Shown here: piece by piece, positions 1 through 9,161 of the stretch | Numbering within the stretch: position 1 is the first letter of the stretch | How the letters are laid out: each line of letters starts with the position of its first letter | Source of the DNA: Streptomyces sp. SAI-135 | GTDB taxonomy: Bacteria > Actinomycetota > Actinomycetes > Streptomycetales > Streptomycetaceae | Reading direction: 5' to 3' | Assembly: GCF_029893805.1 (NCBI RefSeq) | Contig: NZ_JARXYP010000002.1 | Span: 7,316,001-7,380,000 of the forward strand | DNA length: 64,000 bases | Program-made: the position numbers and the translations under genes | Notes under the pieces: generated by a model | The model's database searches: none | Seen by the model: only the letters and a program-made list of their open reading frames with translations | Told to the model about the DNA's origin: nothing

Positions 1-1
1 T

Positions 2-2545
2 GTCCTGCGCACCGTCGTCCGCCGAGCCGGCACGCTCGCCGACGCGGACGCGATCGCGACGTACTTCACCTCCGACCCGATGGCCGCCAAGGTCCGCCGC
101 CTCACCGACGAACTGCGCGAACTCGGTGACGGGGTCAGGGCCGAGGAACTGGACGGCCGGCTGCAGGCCGCCCGCCAGGAGGCGTTGCGCGCCCTGCGCG
201 ACCGCACCGACCTCTACGCCGACGACGGCCGCACCCTCCTCCTGGGCAGCCACCGCTTCGCCGTCACCACCCAGCCCCTCGACCTCGCCCTCGTCCCGGA
301 CGGCGACACCCTCGCCTTCGCGCTCACCGGCACCGACTACCGCTCGCCCGTCACGGACCCCCGGTTCGCCGCCACCCGGCCTTACTGGGACCGCCCCCTG
401 CCGTCCGAGTCGCCCGAGGTCTACCGCGCCGAGCACCTCGCCGCCCGGCTGCTGGACGAACACGGGCCGGACGTGCTCGCGCAGGCCGATCTGCCCGCCG
501 TCGTCCGGGAGGCGGCACAGGCGGCGTACGACGAGGGCTACCAGCGCGGTGTCCACGACCACGACGCGGCCTCGATCCTCGCCGCGCTGCTGCACCTGCA
601 CGAGGACGCCGGTCTGCTCCGTCACGAGCCCGCCGCACGAGCCGCCGCCCAACTCTTCTGGGCGCACGGCACGACGGCCGAGGAGCGCGACGGCTGGACC
701 CGGCGGGCCGTGTCTCTGGCGCGCGCCCGGGACACCTTCGGGTTCGCGCCCGCCCTCGACGACCTGCGGGCCGAACTGGCGGCGGTCATCGGCACATCCG
801 CGGCGGCCGCCTATCTCGTCGAGGAGCTGACGAGCGGCCCCGACGGCTTCGTCATCAGCGCCGGCACCCGCACACTGCTCGACAAGTTCCGCCGCACGGT
901 GGGCACATCGCCCTACGACGACGACCTCGCCGTCCTCCCCGAACTGCCCGCACGCAGACAGCTGGTGGAGACATGGCTGTCGTCGTACACCACCGCGACC
1001 GGCACCGGGACGACCCCTGGCGACCTGGCCGAGGCGGTCGCCGCCGAGCTCTGCCCTGACCTGCCCCGCTACGAGTGCGACGCGCCACTGACCCGGCGCG
1101 TCGAGGGCCTGCTGGGTGCCCACCCGCGCATCGAGGCAGGCGGCCTCACCGTCCGTGTCGACGAACTCCTGGCCCGGACACGGCAGTTCCGCGCCCAGGA
1201 GGTGCCGGCCCACCGCGCCTACCAACGGCACCGTGCGGCGTTGACGACCGCCGAACGCGACCGCCTCCGCCTGGAGGAGTACCGGCCGGCGGCGATGTCC
1301 GGGTTCGTGCGCAGCAAGCTGATCGACGAGGTGTACCTGCCGCTGATCGGCGACAGCCTCGCCAAGCAGCTCGGCACCACGGGCACGTCCAGGCGCACCG
1401 ACGGCGGCGGCCTGCTTCTGCTCATCTCCCCGCCGGGGTACGGCAAGACGACGCTGATCGAGTATGTCGCCGACCGGCTCGGTCTGCTGCTCGTGAAGAT
1501 CGACGGTCCCGCCCTCGGCCACGCCGTCACCTCCCTCGATCCTGCCGAGGCCCCGAACGCGACGGCCCGCCGAGAGGTCGAGAAGATCAACTTCGCCCTG
1601 GAGGCGGGCAACAACACACTGCTGTACCTGGACGACATCCAGCACACCTCGCCCGAGCTGCTGCAGAAGTTCATCCCGTTGTGCGACGCCACCCGCCGCA
1701 TCGAGGGCGTACGGGACGGCGAGCCGCGCACCCACGACCTGCGCGGCAAGCGCTTCGCCGTCTGCATGGCGGGCAACCCCTACACCGAGTCCGGCACCCG
1801 CTTCCGCATTCCCGACATGCTCGCCAACCGCGCCGACGTATGGAACCTCGGCGATGTCCTGACCGGCAAGGAGGACGCCTTCGCGCTCAGCTTCGTCGAG
1901 AACGCGCTCACCGCCAACCCGACCCTCGCCCCGCTCGCCGGCCGCGACCGGGCGGACCTCGGTCTGCTCATCCGCCTGGCCGAGGGCGACCCGACGGCCC
2001 GTGCGGAGCGCCCGGCCCACCCGTACACATCCGTCGAGCTGGAGCGGATCCTGGCCGTACTGCGGCACCTGCTGACAGCCCGCGAAACAGTGCTCGCGGT
2101 CAACGCCGCCTACATCGCCTCCGCCGCCCGGACCGACGCGACCCGCACCGAGCCGCCCTTCCGGCTCCAGGGCTCCTACCGCAACATGAACAAGATCGCC
2201 CAGCGCATCCGGCAGGTCATGAACGACACCGAGCTGTCCGCTCTGGTCGGCGACCACTACACCGCTGAGGCCCAGACCCTCGCCACCGGCGCCGAGTCCA
2301 ACCTGCTGAAACTGGCCGAGCTGCGCGGCCGGCTCACGGGTGAACAGGCAGCACGCTGGGCCGAGTTGAAGGCGGCATACGTCCGCACCCGAGCCGTGGG
2401 CGGTCCCGACGACGATCCCCTCACCCGAGCGGTGGCCACGCTCGGTCTGCTCGCCGACCGGATCGCCGCCGTCGAGACGGCGATCGACCGCGCAACCGCC
2501 CCCCGGCACGCGGCCCGCCCCGGCACGGGCCACGGAGAGCACTGA
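2..2545 (+). CDS. AAA-type DNA repair ATPase, C-terminal part (5'-truncated by window)
   Basis: The reading frame is open to the first base, so the gene begins upstream; an ATG at 80 is probably internal. About 847 residues are visible. A P-loop (SPPGYGKTTL, near nt 1429-1458) is followed by a Walker B segment (LLYLDDIQ, near nt 1618-1641) and a sensor-like stretch CMAGNPYTESG near nt 1765, so this is an AAA+ ATPase. The long, low-similarity helical region before the P-loop and the overall size fit the family annotated in Streptomyces as 'DNA repair ATPase', usually well over 1,500 residues. That name comes from family recollection; nothing here proves a repair role. It converges on the CBS gene, leaving a 100-bp gap. 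Confidence 0.8.
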   Translation, partial: VLRTVVRRAGTLADADAIATYFTSDPMAAKVRRLTDELRELGDGVRAEELDGRLQAARQEALRALRDRTDLYADDGRTLLLGSHRFAVTTQPLDLALVPDGDTLAFALTGTDYRSPVTDPRFAATRPYWDRPLPSESPEVYRAEHLAARLLDEHGPDVLAQADLPAVVREAAQAAYDEGYQRGVHDHDAASILAALLHLHEDAGLLRHEPAARAAAQLFWAHGTTAEERDGWTRRAVSLARARDTFGFAPALDDLRAELAAVIGTSAAAAYLVEELTSGPDGFVISAGTRTLLDKFRRTVGTSPYDDDLAVLPELPARRQLVETWLSSYTTATGTGTTPGDLAEAVAAELCPDLPRYECDAPLTRRVEGLLGAHPRIEAGGLTVRVDELLARTRQFRAQEVPAHRAYQRHRAALTTAERDRLRLEEYRPAAMSGFVRSKLIDEVYLPLIGDSLAKQLGTTGTSRRTDGGGLLLLISPPGYGKTTLIEYVADRLGLLLVKIDGPALGHAVTSLDPAEAPNATARREVEKINFALEAGNNTLLYLDDIQHTSPELLQKFIPLCDATRRIEGVRDGEPRTHDLRGKRFAVCMAGNPYTESGTRFRIPDMLANRADVWNLGDVLTGKEDAFALSFVENALTANPTLAPLAGRDRADLGLLIRLAEGDPTARAERPAHPYTSVELERILAVLRHLLTARETVLAVNAAYIASAARTDATRTEPPFRLQGSYRNMNKIAQRIRQVMNDTELSALVGDHYTAEAQTLATGAESNLLKLAELRGRLTGEQAARWAELKAAYVRTRAVGGPDDDPLTRAVATLGLLADRIAAVETAIDRATAPRHAARPGTGHGEH

Positions 2546-2645
2546 AGTGCCGCGGGTACGGCAGCGGGGCGCACGACCGGCACGCTCCCCACGGCACCGT
2601 CCCAGGGCGAGCGGGGCAGTGCGCGCCCGCCCGGTGCCGTCACGG

Positions 2646-3146
2646 TCACGTGGAACGCAGCGTTCCGGCAGCCCCCAGCAGCTCGTGCAGGAGGTGGGAG
2701 GCCGTGATCACGCCCAGCAGGCGGATGCTGCCGTGCTCCCGGCCGCCGGGCTCGGCCCTGACCTTCTCGGCGACCGCCACCAGCGGGCTGCGTACCTGCG
2801 CCATCAGCGCGGCCACCTCCAGCGCGGTGTCGTCCGGGTCGGCGATCGGCGGCGGGGCCGCCTTGCTCGACAGACAGTCCCCGACCCGGCGGCCGGCCAG
2901 CGCCTGGCACAGCCGGTCGGCGTGCTTCTCGTCGACGACGGCCGCGAGGGCGGGGTCCTCGATGACGTAGGCGGGCACCAGCACCTTGATCATCTGGGAG
3001 GCGGGCAGGATCGCCTTCGGTTCGCCCTGTTCGTCCAGTACCAGCAGCCCCGGCAGCTTGTGCTCGGCCATCAGCCGGGCCGCGTCGACGGCGTCGCTGT
3101 CGACGCTGACCGTTTCGTATGCGACCGCCAGGTCACGAGCGCGCAC
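2646..3146 (-). CDS. CBS-domain protein
   Basis: A 166-residue soluble protein made of two CBS motifs (roughly residues 3-60 and 85-160), together one Bateman module. Such modules bind adenine nucleotides and gate transporters or enzymes. I chose the GTG at 3146 because GGGAAGGGA lies about 6 nt upstream; the frame stays open further up to an ATG at 3218, but that extension (Ala/Pro/Thr-rich) does not look like CBS sequence. It lies downstream of the ArsB/NhaD-type permease on the same strand, after a 217-bp gap, so a regulatory link to that transporter is plausible but inferred. No second catalytic domain is seen. Confidence 0.85.
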   Translation of the reverse strand: MRARDLAVAYETVSVDSDAVDAARLMAEHKLPGLLVLDEQGEPKAILPASQMIKVLVPAYVIEDPALAAVVDEKHADRLCQALAGRRVGDCLSSKAAPPPIADPDDTALEVAALMAQVRSPLVAVAEKVRAEPGGREHGSIRLLGVITASHLLHELLGAAGTLRST

Positions 3147-3363
3147 GGCGGGTTCCCTTCCCACTGGAAAAGTTGCTGTGTTCAGCGTCGTACGGTTTCG
3201 GGGCGCGGGCCAGGCCATCGACGCGAAACCCGCACCCGAGTCACCTCACCCCGGCCACCCGCCGTTGCCGGGTGCCACTCCCACCCCCTGGGACCGCACC
3301 GTCCGCCGGTGGTACCGCTCGTTGACGGGGCGCCCAACCCGAGGGGGATCAGCCCGAAGGGGA

Positions 3364-4662
3364 TCAGGCGGAAGCGAAGTACCGCAGCCAGACGTACCCC
3401 GCGGACAGTGCCACGGTGACGAAGGTGACGACCAGGCCGTACTTGGTGAACTGCCAGAAGGAGATGGGCTGCCGGTTGCGTTCGGCGATGCCCAGCACGA
3501 CCACGTTGGCACTCGCGCCGATCGCGGTGGCGTTGCCGCCGAGGTCCGCGCCGATGGCCAAGGCCCACCACATGACGTGGTCGCCGGCACCCCCCATCGA
3601 CCGCACGAGGTCGCTGGTGATCGGGGCCATCGTCGCGACGTAGGGGATGTTGTCCACGATGCCGGACAGCACGGCCGACGCGCTCAGCAGCAGCATCGAG
3701 CCGCCGAGTTCGTCGTCCCCGATCGCTTCGGCCAGGGACTTGGAGACCTCGCCGATGACGCCGGTCTCGATCAGACCGCCGATCATGACGAACAGCCCGG
3801 CGAAGAACGCGAGGGTGGGCCACTCGACCTCGCCGAGGACCTCGCCGGTCTCCACCGACGACACCGCGATCAGCAGGCCCGCGCCCAGCAGCGCGACGAC
3901 GCTGGGCTCGTAGTGCAGCACCGGGTGGAGCACGAAGCCGACGACGACCAGAGCGAGCACCACGAGCCCCTGGACGAGCAGCCGGGGGTTCTTGATGGCC
4001 TCGCGTTCCTCCAGCGCCATGACCTCCTCGGCGCGCGCCTCGTCGTAGACGAAGGACGCGCGGAACAGGAAGCGGCACAGAGCGACGAGCACCACGACCA
4101 GGATCGCGGAGAGCGGCGCGAGGTGGACCAGGAAGTCGTTGAAGGTCAGCCCCGCGCGGCTGGCGATGATGATGTTGGGCGGGTCGCCGACCAGGGTCGC
4201 GATGCCGCCGATGTTGGACGCGAACACCTCGGCGATCAGGAAGGGAGCGGCGGGCAGCGCGAGACGCTCGCAGACCAGCAGGGTGACCGGGGCGATGAGC
4301 AGGACCGTGGTGACGTTGTCGAGCAGCGCCGATGTCACCGCCGTGATCACGATGAGCATGACCATCACACGGAACGGTCTGGCCCGTGCCCGTTTCACCG
4401 CCCAGATGGCCAGGTACTCGAACATGCCGGTCTTCTTGAGCACCCCGACGATCATCATCATGCCCATGAGCAGGAAGATGACGTTCCAGTCGACGCCGCT
4501 GTGCTCGGAGAAGAAGGCGGACTTGTCGTCGGTCGCGCCGATCGCGAGCATCAGCGCGGCGCCGCCCAGGGCCGCGCCCACGCGGTGGATCTTCTCGCTG
4601 ATGATCAGGCCGTAGGTCACGACGAAGACGACGACCGCCGCCCAGCTCTGCCAGTCGTTCAC
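3364..4662 (-). CDS. ArsB/NhaD-family (SLC13-like) membrane transporter
   Basis: A 432-residue polytopic membrane protein with about 11-12 hydrophobic segments. It carries the ion-transporter superfamily signature SNIGGIATLVGDPPN (about residues 155-169) and a related second-half segment GADLGGNATAIGASANV near residue 375. Members export arsenite or exchange Na+/H+ or dicarboxylates, so the substrate cannot be read from sequence. No ars genes are adjacent, which makes arsenite less likely. The start is a GTG with GGAGGA just upstream, at short spacing. It sits between an upstream CPA1-type antiporter and a downstream CBS protein on the same strand, suggesting a small ion-homeostasis group. 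Confidence 0.87.
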   Translation of the reverse strand: MNDWQSWAAVVVFVVTYGLIISEKIHRVGAALGGAALMLAIGATDDKSAFFSEHSGVDWNVIFLLMGMMMIVGVLKKTGMFEYLAIWAVKRARARPFRVMVMLIVITAVTSALLDNVTTVLLIAPVTLLVCERLALPAAPFLIAEVFASNIGGIATLVGDPPNIIIASRAGLTFNDFLVHLAPLSAILVVVLVALCRFLFRASFVYDEARAEEVMALEEREAIKNPRLLVQGLVVLALVVVGFVLHPVLHYEPSVVALLGAGLLIAVSSVETGEVLGEVEWPTLAFFAGLFVMIGGLIETGVIGEVSKSLAEAIGDDELGGSMLLLSASAVLSGIVDNIPYVATMAPITSDLVRSMGGAGDHVMWWALAIGADLGGNATAIGASANVVVLGIAERNRQPISFWQFTKYGLVVTFVTVALSAGYVWLRYFASA

Positions 4663-4736
4663 AGTCCTCCGATGGGTCGTTCCGTCAGACGGGCACTCCT
4701 CACGGCGCCCGCCGGCCGGGTCCGGTCACGGTGTTG

Positions 4737-5972
4737 TCACACGCCCGCATGGCCGGCCTCCTCGGCGACACGGGACCCTTCGTCGCCGCCGGGTACACCG
4801 GCGAGGTCCTCGACGTCGAAGAGGCGGGCAATGGGAACATCGGTGGAGCTGTGCGCGATGATCGAGAAGGCGATGCACACGGCGATGAGCGTGAACGCCT
4901 CCTCGCCCTGCGGGATGCCGGCCTGCAACACCAGCAGCCCGTACACGACCGACGCGAAGCCCTTCGGCCCGAACCAGGCCGCGACCAGCTTCTCCCTCCG
5001 GTCGAATCGAGTGCCGACCAGCGAGAGCAGCAGGGAAGCCGGGCGGATCAGCACGATCGCCAGGACGACCACGACGTAGCCGCCGAAGGCCAGGTCCCCG
5101 AACAGTTGCGGCGTCAGCAGCGCGCCGAAGACCAGCAGCGCCGCGAACTTCGCCAGCTCCGCCAGCGCCTCGCCGAGCGGTTCGAACGCCTTCCTCGCCT
5201 CTGGTGAGCGCGCGGTGAGCACCGCGCCCGCGGAGAACGCGGCCAGGTAGGGGTTGGCGTGCGTAAGGTGGCACGTCGCGTAGAGGATCACGCCGATCGC
5301 CAGCGGCAGCAACGGCTGCAGCTTGGGCTCGGCGCCCAGCAGCCGGAACCGCACGAGCTCGATCACCACGAACGGCAGGACGACACCGAAGACCAGCCCC
5401 AGCACCAGTTCGAGCGCGATCCTCCCCAGTGACGCCTCGGCGTGCCCGGAGGTGGGGCCGGCCGCGGCGATCAGGACGAGCACGACCGGCAGAGCCAGTC
5501 CGTCGTTGATGCCGCTCTCCACGTTCAGCAGCTGCCGCAGCTTCGCCGGGACCTCCTTGCGGCCGACGATCGCCGAGGCGAACACCGGGTCGGTGGGCGC
5601 CAGCACGGCGCCGACCAGGAACGAGGTCGTCCAGTCCAGGCCCACCAGGCAGTGGGTGATGAGCGCCGTACCGGCGAAGGCGAGCGGCATGCCGAGTCCG
5701 AGGGCGCGGGCCGGGCTGCGCCAGTTGGCGCGCAGCTTGGGGAAGGAGACGTGCATGCCGTCGGTGAAGAGCACCGCGAACAGCGCCAGGTCGGCCGTCA
5801 CGGAGACGATCCCGCTGTCCGGCGTGATGTGGATCAGCCCGAGGAAACCGTCGCTGACCAGGGCACCGCCGACCAGGAAGAGGAACGACGTCGACAACAC
5901 GGTCCGGGCGGCCAGCCCCGACAGCAGAACGGCGATCAGCAGCGCCACCCCGAAGACCACGACGAGCACCAT
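4737..5972 (-). CDS. Cation:proton antiporter (CPA1/NhaP type)
   Basis: A 411-residue integral membrane protein with about 12 hydrophobic helices. The motifs LAPTDPVFASAIVG (about residues 143-156) and NVESGINDGLALPV (about 170-183) are the hallmark acidic segments of monovalent cation:proton antiporters; the Asp residues in them form the ion path. It lacks the long cytosolic tail of many NhaP proteins and ends in a short acidic tail. The ATG at 5972 has only a weak G-rich sequence upstream. The stop lies 74 bp before the ArsB/NhaD-like gene on the same strand. Expected role: Na+(K+)/H+ exchange for pH or salt homeostasis; ion preference is unknown. Confidence 0.88.
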   Translation of the reverse strand: MVLVVVFGVALLIAVLLSGLAARTVLSTSFLFLVGGALVSDGFLGLIHITPDSGIVSVTADLALFAVLFTDGMHVSFPKLRANWRSPARALGLGMPLAFAGTALITHCLVGLDWTTSFLVGAVLAPTDPVFASAIVGRKEVPAKLRQLLNVESGINDGLALPVVLVLIAAAGPTSGHAEASLGRIALELVLGLVFGVVLPFVVIELVRFRLLGAEPKLQPLLPLAIGVILYATCHLTHANPYLAAFSAGAVLTARSPEARKAFEPLGEALAELAKFAALLVFGALLTPQLFGDLAFGGYVVVVLAIVLIRPASLLLSLVGTRFDRREKLVAAWFGPKGFASVVYGLLVLQAGIPQGEEAFTLIAVCIAFSIIAHSSTDVPIARLFDVEDLAGVPGGDEGSRVAEEAGHAGV

Positions 5973-6253
5973 GACCCGAACCCCCGATCAGCGAAGAGAG
6001 TTGTCCTCACACGCCGACCAGGCTTCCCGGCTCACCGCTGGGAACCTTACACGTTGCTTACGCGGCATTGACAGGTCGCCGGCACGCACTCTGACGTGCC
6101 GGACATTGCCGGGTTCCGGAAAAACGACCTCGAGCGCCAGTGCGCCGGTGCGTCGCAACGGGACAACGTGCGCGTTCCGCGAGACGCTGCCGCCGGGACG
6201 GCGCCGAGGCGCCCCTCTCCCCGCCCCTGTCCGCTCTCCTCCCGGAGTCCGCC

Positions 6254-6988
6254 ATGACGGCATCACCCTCCCCGACCCAGGACAACTACCGCTTCGACGA
6301 CCTGCGTGCGCTCTTCATCAACTGCACACTCAAACCGTCCCCCCAGCTCAGCCACACGCAGGGGCTCATCGACAAGAGCCGGGCGATCATGGACGCGTGT
6401 GGAGCGACCACCGACGAGATCCGTGCCGTCGACCACGACATCGCTCCCGGCGTCTATCCGGACATGACCGAACACGGGTTCGCCACGGACGCCTGGCCCG
6501 CGCTGTACGAGCGGGTGATGGCCGCGGACATCCTGGTACTGGCCGGACCGATCTGGCTGGGTGACAACAGCTCGGTCACCAAGCAGGTCATCGAGCGTCT
6601 CTACAGCTGCTCCAGTCTCCTCAACGACCGCGGCCAGTACGCCTATTACGGGCGCGTCGGCGGGTGTCTGATCACCGGCAACGAGGACGGCATCAAGCAC
6701 TGCGCCATGAACGTCCTCTACAGCCTGCAACACCTCGGCTACACCATCCCGCCGCAGGCGGACGCGGGCTGGATCGGCGCTGCCGGGCCCGGACCGTCGT
6801 ACCTGGACCCCGGTTCGGGAGGCCCGGAGAACGACTTCACCAACCGCAACACCAGCTTCATGACGTGGAACCTGATGCACCTGGCGGCCCTGCTCAAACG
6901 CGCCGGAGGCATTCCCGCCCACGGCAACCAGCGCACGGAGTGGGACGCCGGCTGCCGACCGGGGGCGGACAACCCCGAGCACCGCTGA
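6254..6988 (+). CDS. Flavodoxin-like / NADPH-dependent FMN reductase family protein
   Basis: A 244-residue protein with the flavodoxin-like fold seen in NAD(P)H-dependent oxidoreductases. An early beta strand leads into a phosphate-binding loop (FINCTLKPSPQLSHT, about residues 20-34), and a second FMN-contact segment LAGPIWLGDNSS occurs near residues 97-108. Members bind FMN and reduce quinones, azo compounds or flavins; the substrate here cannot be told. I chose the ATG at 6254, preceded by CCGGAG, over an upstream in-frame ATG at 6140 whose 38-residue extension is Arg-rich and unconserved-looking. A 281-bp region separates it from the divergent antiporter gene. It is a stand-alone gene. Confidence 0.85.
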   Translation: MTASPSPTQDNYRFDDLRALFINCTLKPSPQLSHTQGLIDKSRAIMDACGATTDEIRAVDHDIAPGVYPDMTEHGFATDAWPALYERVMAADILVLAGPIWLGDNSSVTKQVIERLYSCSSLLNDRGQYAYYGRVGGCLITGNEDGIKHCAMNVLYSLQHLGYTIPPQADAGWIGAAGPGPSYLDPGSGGPENDFTNRNTSFMTWNLMHLAALLKRAGGIPAHGNQRTEWDAGCRPGADNPEHR

Positions 6989-7159
6989 CCCACGCACCGT
7001 TGACACAGGCGGGGCTCAAGCCGCGCGGGGCGATCGATAGCCTGCTGCGGGAGCGAACGCAGGAGCGCTCGGGTCCGGACTGTCCGGACCTTTCCCGGAA
7101 TCGACCGCAAGCGCCGACCGGTTCGGCCGATGCGCGGAAACAGCGAGGTGAGAGGCCCC

Positions 7160-8986
7160 ATGTTCACCACCCGCCCCACGCTTCAGGGCACCTTCGGCAT
7201 GGTGTCCTCCACCCACTGGCTGGCCTCGCAGTCGGCGATGGCGGTCCTGGAGGACGGCGGCAACGCCTATGACGCGGCGGTGGCCGGCGCCTTCGTGCTG
7301 CACGTCGTCGAGCCGCACCTCAACGGACCCGCGGGCGAGGTGCCGATCCTGCTCGCGCCCGCCGGAGGTGAGGTGCGGGTGCTGTGCGGACAGGGCGTCG
7401 CACCGGCCGGGGCGACCGTCGCCCACTACAGGGGACTCGGCCTGGACCTCGTCCCCGGCACCGGCCCCCTCGCCGCCGCCGTCCCCGGCGCCTTCGACGC
7501 CTGGATGCTGCTGCTGCGCGACCACGGCACCAAGTCCCTCGCCGACGTCCTCAAGTACGCCGTCGGGTACGCCGAGGACGGGCACGCGCCCGTGGAGAAC
7601 GTCGGCGCGACCGTCGAGAGCGTACGGGAGCTGTTCGAGACGGAGTGGACCTCGTCGGCGGAGGTCTATCTGCCGGGCGGACGCGCCCCCCGGCCGGGTG
7701 CGCTGTTCCGCAACCCCGCCCTCGCCGCCACCTGGAAGCGGCTCGTCGCGGAGGTGGCGGGCGCCGGCGACCGGGTCGCGCAGATCGACGCGGCGCGCGA
7801 GGTGTGGCGTACCGGATTCATCGCCGAGGCGCTCGTACGGCAGGCCGGGCGGCCCACCATGGACACCAGCGGCTCGCGGCACACCGGCACGCTCACGGCC
7901 GCCGATCTCGCCCGCTGGTCCGCGACCTACGAGACGCCGGCGACGTACGACTGGAACGGCTGGACCCTGTGCAAGGCCGGCCCCTGGAGCCAGGGCCCGG
8001 TCCTGCTCCAGCAACTCGCGCTGCTGCCGCCCGAACTGCCGCGGTACGGGTCCGCCGAGTACGTCCATCTCCTGGTCGAGGGCTGCAAGCTGGCCATGGC
8101 CGACCGGGAGGCCTGGTACGGGGACGCGGCCGAGGTGCCGCTCGACGAGCTGCTGTCGGCCCGGTACAACGCGGAGCGGCGTGCACTCGTCGGCGACAAG
8201 GCCTCGTACGAGCTGCGACCGGGCAGCCCCGGCGGACGCGCCCCGCGGCTGAGCGCGCACGCGCGCGTGGTCGTCACCGACGAGCCCGGTTTCAGCCCGA
8301 TAGGGGTCGGCGAGCCGACGGTCGCGAAGAACCCCACGTCCCCCGTGCCGGGCGAGCCCGAGGTCGGCCCCGACGGCACGACCCGGGGCGACACCTGCCA
8401 CCTGGACGTCGTCGACCGGTGGGGCAACATGGTCGCCGCCACGCCCAGCGGCGGCTGGCTCCAGTCCAATCCGGTCGTACCCGAACTGGGCTTCCCGCTC
8501 GGTACCCGGCTCCAGATGACCTGGCTGGAGGAGGGCCTGCCGAACTCCCTCACGCCGGGCCGCCGCCCCCGCACCACCCTCACGCCCTCGATCGCCCTGC
8601 GGGCCGGAGAACCCGTCCTGGCCTTCGGCACGCCCGGCGGGGACCAGCAGGACCAGTGGCAGCTCCACTTCTTCCTCGCCGTCGCCCTGCGCTCCCCGGT
8701 CCGCGGCGGCCTCGACCTCCAGGGCGCGATCGACGCCCCGAACTGGCACAACGACAGCTTCCCGGGGTCGTTCTATCCGCGGGGGATGCGGCCGGGGAGC
8801 CTCACGGTGGAGGCCCGGACGGATCCCGGCGTGGTCGAGGAGCTGCGGCGGCGGGGACACGACGTGACGGTGGGGGAGCCGTGGTCGGAGGGACGGCTGT
8901 GCGCGGTGGCGCGGGACCCGGAGACGGGGGTGCTGTCGGCCGGGGCCAACGCGCGGGGCATGCAGGGGTACGCGGTGGGCCGATGA
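7160..8986 (+). CDS. Gamma-glutamyltransferase family protein
   Basis: A 608-residue Ntn-hydrolase of the gamma-glutamyltranspeptidase family. These proenzymes cut themselves before a Thr, which becomes the nucleophile. Here that Thr is in DTCHLDVVDRWGNMVAATPS (about residues 412-431), and a downstream oxyanion-like segment is FGTPGGDQQDQW. No signal peptide is seen at the N-terminus (MFTTRPTLQ), so unlike secreted GGTs it should be cytosolic; this subgroup is often misnamed and may act on other amides. The start at ATG 7160 follows GAGGTGAGAG with good spacing. It is monocistronic, followed by a 175-bp gap. Confidence 0.88.
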   Translation: MFTTRPTLQGTFGMVSSTHWLASQSAMAVLEDGGNAYDAAVAGAFVLHVVEPHLNGPAGEVPILLAPAGGEVRVLCGQGVAPAGATVAHYRGLGLDLVPGTGPLAAAVPGAFDAWMLLLRDHGTKSLADVLKYAVGYAEDGHAPVENVGATVESVRELFETEWTSSAEVYLPGGRAPRPGALFRNPALAATWKRLVAEVAGAGDRVAQIDAAREVWRTGFIAEALVRQAGRPTMDTSGSRHTGTLTAADLARWSATYETPATYDWNGWTLCKAGPWSQGPVLLQQLALLPPELPRYGSAEYVHLLVEGCKLAMADREAWYGDAAEVPLDELLSARYNAERRALVGDKASYELRPGSPGGRAPRLSAHARVVVTDEPGFSPIGVGEPTVAKNPTSPVPGEPEVGPDGTTRGDTCHLDVVDRWGNMVAATPSGGWLQSNPVVPELGFPLGTRLQMTWLEEGLPNSLTPGRRPRTTLTPSIALRAGEPVLAFGTPGGDQQDQWQLHFFLAVALRSPVRGGLDLQGAIDAPNWHNDSFPGSFYPRGMRPGSLTVEARTDPGVVEELRRRGHDVTVGEPWSEGRLCAVARDPETGVLSAGANARGMQGYAVGR

Positions 8987-9132
8987 CAGGTCCGGGGACC
9001 GGTGCGGTGACCTGCATGCGGCTTGTGCGGCGAAGTTGCCGGTATGTGTCATTCAGGGTGATGAGCGCGCCCATCACCCCGGATCCCGGTGTTCACGGTG
9101 ATTCCACCCGCCCTCCACCGGACGGGTGGGGA

Positions 9133-9155
9133 TTGTCAGTGCCGCGTGCTCTCAT
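9133..9155 (+). promoter_or_regulatory. Possible RecA-NDp (PafBC-type) promoter element
   Basis: TTGTCAGTG is followed after 8 nt by TCTCAT, just before the ATG at 9162. The left part fits the LexA-independent DNA-damage promoter motif of actinobacteria (TTGTCRGTG-N8-TANNNT) exactly. The -10 part lacks the A at position 2. It would give a near-leaderless transcript, which agrees with the poor Shine-Dalgarno of the gene. Confidence 0.4.
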
Positions 9156-9161
9156 GGAGTC

